NCBI GenBank assembly: GCA_022478985.1 | Contig: JAKSZP010007881.1 | Coordinates: forward strand, 124,001-188,000 | Direction: 5' to 3' | Origin: Massospora cicadina | Lineage: Eukaryota > Entomophthoromycota > Entomophthoromycetes > Entomophthorales > Entomophthoraceae | Length of the DNA stretch: 64,000 nucleotides | Shown: positions 56,305 through 64,000 of the stretch, piece by piece | How positions within the stretch are numbered: position 1 is the stretch's first letter | Layout: each line of letters starts with the position of its first letter | Position numbers and translations under genes: made by a program | Notes under the pieces: generated by a model | The model's database searches: none | Told to the model about the DNA's origin: nothing | What the model saw: the letters and a program-made list of their open reading frames with translations, nothing else

Positions 56305-56515
56305 ATTAGAAGAATATCAAATAGGGGAAAGAGTTGCCTATTGAGATACACATGGTTTCAGATGAAAAAACAGATTAGATGCATTGTGGTCAGGTCCATT
56401 TAATGTGATTGCCAAGATGATGACTGACGCCTACTCCATCAAGAATCTCTTGGATGGAAGAGTTGTAAATCAAGTCCACGCTAAGTATCTAAAGCGTTGG
56501 ATTGAGGAAAAAAAT
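56305..56515 (+). pseudogene. Integrase C-terminal end of element G
   Basis: Reads EEYQIGERVAY, then LDALWSGPFNVIAKMMTDAY and VNQVHAKYLKRWI, parallel to F at 43569-43763. One stop and one codon change to stop lie near the start. Confidence 0.78.
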
Positions 56516-56983
56516 AAAAGAGTTCCCAAAGGACCAATAAACCATTAAGTTGGTCATGTCCCGATAATTAGATCAAGTCCAAAAAAGGACCTCTGAACCA
56601 ATCTAGATTGTTAGTCAAAAAAAGACCTCTGAACCATGTAAAACTGGTAGTTTTAAGTACCCAGGACCCAGTTTGGGGGAAAAGATGGACCTCTGAACTG
56701 AAACAAGGTCAAGTCCCATAGGAAAAAAGAAGAATAAAGATAAAAAATTGATAAAAGATTTTGAAAAAAATAAAACTGCATAGAGAAAAAGCTGATATAT
56801 TTTTATAATTTTATTTTTATTGACCATCCTCAGTATGGGGATGATTCCGCCTATGTCACCTCTTGGGGGAGGGAGGATATATCACAGTAGGAAGAAACAG
56901 CCCATCATAATTGATATGCAATTGGATGCTTGCGAGGATGAGACCTACATGAACCATGTTCATTTAGCAGATGCTGAGCCCTG

Positions 56984-57859
56984 TGTCGGACATTCTCCTT
57001 CTTGACTTAAGAAAAAGAATGTTGGAGGTATTAGTGCTCCCAAATCTGCTACCATGATTGGCCCATCTCCTGCCCAATCATCAAATAATATTATGGTTAT
57101 TAATAATATGAGTACCAATGGTGAAAAGACCTTGTCAGGTTCTCAGTGGAATCCTAATTATTGGAAAAATACAGTCTATCACAAAAATTGGCTTAAAAAG
57201 GTAAATACTAATAATAGGATTACTCTGATTTCTTGGCCAAATTTGAGGTGATCAATATCGCATGGATATGAACCTCCACAATGTGAGAAGATTTTACCTG
57301 TTGATGATTAGATGCAAAATTAACAAATCATTACCACCCAGATCTGAACCCTCCTGAGGTGAGAAGATTTTACCCATCAATGATTGGGTGCAAATTAACC
57401 AATCATTACCACACAAGTCTGACTACTACCAATTTGAGAAGATTTTACTCGATGATGATAGGGTGAGAATTAACCAATCATTACCATGCAAGTCTGACCA
57501 CTGTTGAGGTGAAAAGATTTTACCCGCTGGTGATTGGATACAATTCATCAAATCACTACCACACGGGTCAGTTTTGCCTCAAAATATTTATCTTTGATCT
57601 TATAGGCTGAAAGCCTATATTTCCTAATTTAGATAACTCAGCTTTATATTCTTTTGCCTCAAATACCCATAGTCTCAAAATCCAAACTAGTTTAAATAGG
57701 AAAAACTAGTATCAAGAAAAGGACCTTTCCTGGTTTTGCCCTGCCTATACAATAAAAAAACATAAAAAACTATAACAAAGCATTATTTATTACTTTTATT
57801 AAAAAGTATAATTCTCACTTTAAACAAATTATTTGTGGCATCTGTTGGCGGATCCTACA
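56984..57859 (+). repeat. 5' LTR of the gag-protease element
   Basis: Starts TGTCGGACATTCTCC and ends GGATCCTACA. It contains four to five imperfect tandem units of about 60-70 bp between 57260 and 57570, each with GTGAGAAGATTTTAC and ACCAATCATTACCA. Confidence 0.9.
57260..57570 (+). repeat. Tandem repeats in the LTR promoter region
   Basis: Units of roughly 60-70 bp with the shared core TGAGAAGATTTTACC and TTAACCAATCATTACCA. The 3' LTR has the same array (61300-61610). Repeats of this kind in U3 often act as transcription factor sites; that role is inferred. Confidence 0.8.
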
Positions 57860-58329
57860 AACTGGTGCTCACTACAGGGGTCAAACCCCCTGAATACTTT
57901 GATAAGTGTTAACAAAAAATTGGAGAGTGTCATCCATTGGGTGCAAAATGGGGAAGGGACTGAAGACGATGATTGAATGGACATCCCTATTGCTTTGATA
58001 TTTGAAGAACAATTTGAGCATATATTAATACTGAGTCTCATCGCATCACTTGACCAGCCACTGAAGCTGTGAGAGACCTTACTCATGGCATCCTTAACCC
58101 TGGCAACATTACATCTCGCAAATGAGTGTCGTTGGTAGAGGAATGCCACTTGTTTCTCTATGAGACTAGTGTCTTCCCAGAGACCTATGGTCAGCTTACA
58201 AATTTGACCACCTACATACACAAGTTTGTTCACCCTGCCTTGGTCCATATATTGCATCTCTTAGCTGGCCATCATGAAGAGCTTCATTGACACCTAAATA
58301 CCCATGCAGCTCTGAACTTAGCCTACAAT

Positions 58330-59600
58330 AAGTTGTATCAATTGACCTCCAAACATCTTGGAGCAGTTAGATCTGGTGTGGAAGCTAATCGCAACTTCAT
58401 CATACAGCTGTATGACTGACTTACTACTACGGACACTGGGATTGTAAAGTATGTCAAGGAGGCCATGAAGATATTCTGGGATGAACTGAATGCATCCTCC
58501 GCTAGCACCCACTCGTTGTTGGAGGAGTTTGCTAAAGAACTTGAAAAGCAAAATGAGCAAACAAATCATGACCTTTCAGCCCCTGACTCCATCCTTCAAG
58601 AGAAATATGAACAGCGTGTGGCTGTGGTGGAGCGGCAGTTAATTCAGGCCTTTTCACGTGTTGATGAGCTTGAACGTCATCTGTTGCTTGAACCATCTAG
58701 CGCCACCACCACCCTCGCGGCCAAGGTTGTTCATCTAGAAAAGGAGCTAGCTCTCAAAGCTTCATTTGAAAATACCAAATATTTGGCACGTCGCCTGACT
58801 GAATGCAAAATAGAAGCAAAAGCAATAGAAGCTTCACTGGAAAGCCCTGTGCTGTTGAAGGAAGTATTTAGTTAACTAACACAGGTCAAGCGGAAGTATG
58901 AACAGATTAAGGAGGGGGTACAAGGCCCTAGCTCCCACTCTAATGACGATGAAGGGTGTAAACAAATGAAAGAAGAGCTGAAGAACCGAGTGAAAGCCGT
59001 GGAAACTGCTTAATTAAACCTAAGCTCAATGGTGTCACAACTCTGTTTTCAAGTCAATGTAATAGAGAGCTGAGTGGAAGATCTTGAAACTCATAAATCA
59101 GGGATCGAAGCTCAACTGAGACTATGTGAATCTGGGCCCCTAGAAGCCCTCTCTAAAATGAAAACCTGGCTTGAAGCCATGCATGACCAGTTTGATCGCC
59201 TTTCATGGACCTTTGATCAGTTAAGCTACCGCTCTGAAACATCAGAAGCAGAAGCTCCCGCTATTAATACCCTTACAGAAATGACTATAATTCATTCAAA
59301 CCAAAGTTTAAAGACAAGTTTATCCCCAGCGAGGGTAGCATTGTTTCGTTTTTATATGTTTATGAAGCAGCTATGGAAGGGGCGACTGATTGTCAGAAGG
59401 CCAAACATATCCTCTCCTGTTTGGGCTACATGGCACAGGAGGTGATGGTCCCACATATGGATGCTCTTAGCACCTAGCCCGAAGTTAAAGAGGCCCGCAT
59501 AAACACGTTCAGTTCAAAACAGGCTTTAAGTATGAAAAAGCAAGCTTTTATGCGTATGAGTATCCAAAAAGGAGAGTCAATGGTCACCTTTGCGTAATGA
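58330..59600 (+). pseudogene. Gag of the gag-protease element, N-terminal and middle part
   Basis: The 136-codon frame at 58465-58875 (EEFAKELEKQNEQTNHDLSA, VAVVERQLIQAFSRVDELER) is rich in heptad patterns and should form coiled coils. Further downstream, in broken frames, come LETHKSGIEAQLRLCE (59074-59445) and the capsid-like IPSEGSIVSFLYVYEAA and CQKAKHILSCLGYMAQEV (near 59320-59440). Stops at about 58876 and 59010 interrupt it. Coiled-coil N-termini before capsid are common in Gypsy gag. Confidence 0.7.
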
Positions 59601-59606
59601 TTTTAT

Positions 59607-60068
59607 ATGGAAGCACAGACGTTGTTAACTTCAAAGATGTTGACTTTGGATGATGATGTAGCCGCCGTTTTGACTGGAGTGGCTACTTACCCATCGCTAG
59701 CAATGCACATCACCTCAGTTAAACGCTATTTCCATACCGTTCAAGACATCAAGGAGGCGTTAATAGATGTCGCTGATTTCCATAAGCCCAAACTTCCACA
59801 TGGAGCAGTATCTCGTCCTCACTTTTTAACCATTGAGGATTCAAAGCCAAAGCCTCAGGCCCTAGCTATTAAAGACAAGAAGGAGCCCCTTCAGATAATG
59901 GGCCCTGAAGAGCAAAACCCCAAAGCAAAACGTCCTGAACGCCCTTGGTGTGAATACTGCAACAAGTTTGGACACAATGAGGCTGTGTGCTGGAAAAGAA
60001 AGCTGATGCTGAGGAACAGGAGCAGGGAAAAGAAATCTCAGCATAGGGAAAGGCACACCTATTGCTGA
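59607..60068 (+). pseudogene. Gag C-terminal part with CCHC zinc knuckle
   Basis: A 153-codon frame ends in CEYCNKFGHNEAVC (residues 115-128), a C-x2-C-x4-H-x4-C zinc knuckle that binds RNA in nucleocapsid, followed by a basic tail KRKLMLRNRSREKK. The zinc ligands are all kept. Confidence 0.88.
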
Positions 60069-60315
60069 CAAATCTCATATGCCTGAATCATTTAACCAAC
60101 TTATGCCATTACCTCGCATTACTAATACCCCTGGGGATGATTCTGAGGGGTACAGATGAGGTCAGCTATTACGTTGTAGGAGTACCTGCTGAAGTGGAAG
60201 TCCCAGATCGCTTGAATGCTGGAGGAGTGAATGAAGCCACTATACCAGAAGAGATGTATATCAGCTAAGTCTAGGGGAGCCAATCATTATTGATACTGCC
60301 AGCGACGCAGATGAG

Positions 60316-61068
60316 GTGATGTCTCACCTTATTCGCTCTATCCAGCATGGCCATACCATTAAGTCCATCCAGGAAAATTACCCCAAGACTGCATGCAAAT
60401 TAACCTCCAATTTCCATCTTAAGGAGGTCTTAGCGCTATCGCCCACTTTTGGGAGGATACTCACAAAGGTCAAAGTGGTCATCCAAAAAGTTTGGGTGAT
60501 GGCTACCTTAGATACAGGCTCCTCGGTGAATGTAATCTCCTCCAAGTTGATGAAAAAGGTCAAACTTGCACCTGACTTGGAGTACAACCAAGACTTTGGA
60601 ACCACTGGACCTAACAACACCTGCGCACTTGGTGCTTACTCGTCGCTTCCCATTAGTATTAAGAAGCTTATTCTATTGGCCCCAGCAGTGGCTTTAGATA
60701 ATAACGCTTATGATATGCTTATAGGTACTCAGTTTATGATTGAGTATGACGGCATTATTAATATGAAGAAAGGGCTCTTATCGTTGCTCAATTATGAAGT
60801 CCCCTTAGTTCTAGCCAATACAGAACCCAGCAAGAAGGAATACTCTTGCATGTATACCAACCTCGCAAAAACAGTGACTAAAGAAGGGCAGGCTACCAAT
60901 GAGCTCCGCACCCCCTTCCTACATTTCAAGTGGCTGATAAGGTGTTATACTACCATAACCGCAACACACCTCCCAACATTTTTGAGGGGGGAAAAGTCGG
61001 ACATTCTCCTTCTCAACTTAAGAAAAAGAATGTTGGAGGTATTAGTGCTCCAAAATCTGCTACCATGA
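60316..61068 (+). pseudogene. Aspartic protease of the gag-protease element
   Basis: A 250-codon frame reads VMATLDTGSSVNVISSKLMK at residues 61-80, a retropepsin active site with intact D-T-G-S, and DMLIGTQFMIEYDG at 133-146, the typical hydrophobic-I-G segment. The frame then runs across the polypurine tract into the 3' LTR, so its natural end is not certain. No RT follows. Confidence 0.85.
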
Positions 61069-61901
61069 TTGGCCCATCTCCTGCCCAATCATCAGATAAT
61101 ATTGTGGTTACTTTAATATGAGTACCAATGGCAAAAAGACCTTGGCGGATTCTTGGTGGAATCCTAATTATCAGAAAAATACAGTTTATTACAAAAATTG
61201 GCTTCTAAAGGTAAATACTAATTATAGGAAACTTGGGACCATCTATACTAAAAAAATAATAGGATTACTTTGACTTCTCAGCCTAATTCAAGGTGTTCAA
61301 TATTGCACAGATCTGAACCTCCTTGATGTGAGAAGACTTTACCTGTCAATGATTAATATGAATTAACAAATCATTACCACCCAGATCTGAACCCTCCCAA
61401 GGTGAGAAGATTTTACCTGTCAATGATTGGGTGCAGACTAACCAATCATTACCATGTGAGTCTGACCACCATCAAGGTGAGAAGATTTTACTCGCTGATG
61501 ATAGGGTGAGAAATAACCAATCATTACCACATGAGTCTGGCCATCGCCAAGGTGAGAAGATTTTACCCGCTGGTGATTTGATACAATTCATCAAATCATT
61601 ACCACATGGGTCAGTTTTGCCTCAAAATATTTATCTTTGATATGATAGGCCAAAAGCCCATATTTCCAAATTTAGATAACTCAGCTTTATATCCTTTTGC
61701 CTCGAATACCCATGGTCTCAAAATCCAAACTAGTTTAAATAGGAAAAAATAGTATTGAGAAAAGGACCTTTCCTGGTTTTGCCCTGCCTAAACAATAAAA
61801 AACATAAAAAACTATAACAAAGCATTATTTATTACTTTTATTAAAAAGTATAATTCTCACTTTAAACAAATTATTTGTGGCATCCATTGGCGGATCCCAA
61901 A
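60995..61901 (+). repeat. 3' LTR of the gag-protease element
   Basis: Partner of 56984-57859; the first base of TGTCGG is A here and the end reads GGATCCCAAA. It contains a small extra stretch, ACTTGGGACCATCTATACTA, near 61229. Confidence 0.88.
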
Positions 61902-61906
61902 CCCTG

Positions 61907-63508
61907 AGAGAACGCAACTATGGGAAGGGAAATTGAAATTTCAGATGCCAATTGTGAAACCCTGGAGCGGGGAGGAAAACAGCAATAAAGGAAGAGGCAA
62001 TCAGCAAATAACCCTGAGTAATCCCAATATGGCACCGGTGCTGGAAGATTTGTCTTGAGCGCCTTCCAACAGGCTTCATCAAGGACACCAGACATGTGGT
62101 CTGGCAGCAAAGAAGGAATACTCAATGGAGGTTGTCAAATCATGCCCCATATTAACTCCATCAACAAAAGATAGCATTGTGAAGCTCTGGAGAAGAGGTA
62201 GTTGTGCAGAGAGCAGATTGCATCCTGCAAATGGCGACTACGGGCTTCACAGAAGCTAAAGCTGAATGACCAGTGGAAGCCAGGCGAGGCTGGAAGCTTC
62301 ATTGACCAACTTCAAAGAACTTTGCCAGCAAAGTGAAGAGCATAAGTGGCAGTATCCCGATCCAGAAGATTATCCAGATCAGAGGGATTCAGCGCTAATG
62401 TCAAAGCCTCGGTGACTTGGGCCCAGAGTTCAGCATAGGAAAGCTCAAAGTGTATGCTGTTCCAAATTGGGAGCTCAGAAACCAGTACAGCAGGTTTGTA
62501 GAATTGACTGAGTCAGAAGAGGAACTCATGAAGCAATTTTGACCCAGCCAAGAATGAACAATCCAGAGTGACTGGCATGATCTCTGGAGCATCAATGATG
62601 TGTTTAGAGCATCAGCAAAAGGAGCTGAATCAAGGAGGGTTTTGAAGTCCAACTCTGGAATTGACTGCAGAGGATGAATCAGCTGAGAGTTGTTCAAAAT
62701 GATGGCCAGCCTGGTTTTGGAGGGGTTGGTTACCATTTCTGGTAATTCCATGGAAGGACTAGCCGCTTGCACCAGAATAGGCGTATGTGTCCTGGAAGGA
62801 CCATAGAAGAGGTTCTGTCAAGCATCCTGACTCATCTGCTGGAAGAGGCGGAGGTCTGGATCGGATAGACTGTTTAGGAGCTGCTGGTAGCAAGATTCTC
62901 AATTTGACATATGAGCTGGACTAGAGGGGGGATGTCAGAATTATATAGAAGTTGACATTATGCATTTTATAATCAATTATGCTCCAATTTTGGGGAAATT
63001 AATCTCAAAATTGATGAGATAAGCTTTCCAAAGGAAGAATTAGGAATGACTTACAGCCAAGAGTTTATGAGCAAAATAACGAGGATGAATAGAAATAAGT
63101 ATTCTTAATCAAGCTGCAAAACAAGCATCGAGCAAGAGTCTCCTGTCTAAGACAAGGAGAGAATCAGGAAATCAAGGACGCTGGACCAAGAATCCTTAAT
63201 ATGACAGTGGGTCATATACCCTGATGGGGGAAAACTGGATCCCAGGACTAAATCGTCAAAAGTAAATTGATCAGCCCAGCATGACAGAAGGTCATGGGGA
63301 CCGCGCTATGAGAAGGTGGTACTGAGGAAGAAGAGGAAAAATGCCATATGCCGAAGGTCATCCCAAGCAGCGTTGAGTATTGACAAGTGTACTCCGCTTG
63401 AAACAATGAAGTATTTGACCAGGTGTCCAAAGTGGTGTTCTCATGCCCCAGTCCTTTTCTCGCTGGAAATCTAGGCAAGAGGGGTGATGTGTTGGGATTT
63501 TTGCCCAT
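61907..63508 (-). pseudogene. Antisense reading frame (aORF) of element G
   Basis: The strand opposite to pol holds the longest open frames of this part: 86 codons starting MGKNPNTSPLLPRFPARKGL in the 3' LTR (63508 leftward), 123 codons at 62772-62401 with LPEMVTNPSKTRLAIILNNS and PELDFKTLLDSAP, and a segment at about 62110-61910 with MSGVLDEACWKALKTNLPAP and YWDYSGLFADCLFLYCC. All have counterparts in F in the same order. The sense strand has no comparable frames. Function is unknown; no domain recognised. Stops between the pieces could be decay or introns. Confidence 0.6.
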
Positions 63509-64000
63509 ATTCCCAGCCTGCTGGATTACCTGGTGCCACTAGGGGAAAATTCCCTAAGGCAAAGTGAATCAGAAATCAGTTGGCCCGAATTTTGGAGGAA
63601 CTACGTTCAGGGGATTTTGGGATATTCACTTGGTTGTATCTGTTGGGGATCAATCTGGATGAATACCTAATATCTCATCGGGAAGAGTAGCTGACAAAAT
63701 AGGGGCATCTGATAGTGATTAACTATCAGGTGTACTGATTAGGATTGGTCAGGTTTCAGCACTGACTGATTGGTAATGAATAGTGAGTTGCAAAGCGAGT
63801 GATGCCACCTGCAACTAGCAAATCAATCAAATTGGTGAAGTGACCTGCCATAATGGGTAATAAGCCCCATTACCTAAGCAGGTTGCTAGCCAATTATGGT
63901 TGGTTCACTTGGATTGAGAGGAAAGCATTAAGGACACGTTTTTTGACTCTTTCCATTTGAGGTTTTGAGGATGGCCGATGACAGAATCCTAGCCAGGATG
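63490..64000 (+). repeat. 3' LTR of element G, cut by the window end
   Basis: Starts TGTTGGGATTTTTGCCC after the purine-rich GCAAGAGGGGTGATG. By comparison with 52621-53767 it would extend to about 64640. Confidence 0.88.

Larger units (their letters stand above)
56984..61901 (+). mobile_element. Gag-protease-only LTR element (TR-GAG type)
   Basis: A complete structure: 5' LTR 56984-57859, primer site TGGTGCTCACTACAGGGG (57863-57880), gag with zinc knuckle, protease, polypurine tract GAGGGGGGAAA (60984-60994), 3' LTR 60995-61901, and a perfect target duplication CCCTG (56979-56983 and 61902-61906). Between them are 3.1 kb with gag and protease only. No RT, RNase H or integrase is present and there is no room for them. 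Such terminal-repeat gag elements depend on an autonomous partner. Its gag start resembles that of element E. Confidence 0.9.
52621..64000 (+). mobile_element. Element G: Ty3/Gypsy element, runs off the window
   Basis: 5' LTR 52621-53767, primer site 53771-53787, and 3' LTR from 63490 to beyond 64000; both LTRs start TGTTGGGATTTTTGCCC. The interior has a short gag-region frame, the linker before RT (55961-56190) and the integrase end (56305-56515). RT, RNase H and most of integrase are missing between these, so the copy is internally deleted. The antisense frame follows (61907-63508). The gag-protease element 56984-61901 is inserted between integrase and the antisense frame. G belongs to the same family as F. 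Confidence 0.85.

Noticed and set aside
1..64000. CRISPR array, prokaryotic operon or phage content
   Set aside because: No regularly spaced repeats with unique spacers; all recognisable coding is eukaryotic or retroelement-derived.

Overview
The window is nuclear DNA of a eukaryote with a large, repeat-rich genome, most likely a fungus. The clues are Ty3/Gypsy chromoviruses with a C-terminal chromodomain and Tf1-like self-priming signals, Helitrons, a piggyBac relic, tRNA-derived SINEs, a eukaryotic tRNA-Thr(AGT) gene and one intact-looking host gene for the MCM-binding protein MCMBP. A repeat-rich basidiomycete such as a rust is my guess; the sequence does not decide it.

Layout. 1-2365: SINEs around an old LTR-like remnant. 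2833-2905: tRNA-Thr. 2970-11158: Helitron ends facing left, split by a chromovirus solo LTR (3897-9686, target duplication CTATT) that itself holds a second solo LTR (4898-5966) and a short LTR element (6290-9518) carrying a decayed piece of the host replication factor C large subunit gene (RFC1). 11762-20828: chromovirus 1, complete with both LTRs and target duplication ATGCT, interrupted by a miniature LTR element (13603-15845) and a solo LTR (18161-18899, AATTC). It sits in a piggyBac relic that resumes at 20834-22440. 22140-29000: a CpG-rich, gene-containing interval with MCMBP (23834-25348, minus strand), a 31-bp minisatellite and a Helitron (27316-28932) that contains a SINE. 29265-35357: chromovirus 2, minus strand. 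36135-50812: a minus-strand Gypsy element (E), into which a second Gypsy family (F, about 39030-46490) and three LTRs have been inserted. 52621 to beyond the window end: a plus-strand member of the F family (G), split by a complete gag-protease-only LTR element (56984-61901, target duplication CCCTG).

Nearly every retroelement is dead: stops, frameshifts, altered catalytic residues, and C-to-T/G-to-A differences at former CpG sites. The MCMBP interval keeps its CpGs, so a CpG-methylated repeat landscape around an unmethylated gene island is the simplest reading. MCMBP and the captured RFC1 piece are both DNA replication proteins; there is no sign that they act together here.

The most unusual signals are: an LTR element that has taken up RFC1 coding sequence; identical ultrashort insertions (T-run plus AGTACTAGATGGTC), four of them in unrelated places and flanked by 13-17 bp target duplications; a reading frame antisense to pol conserved between F and G; and Tf1-type self-priming complementarity in both chromoviruses.
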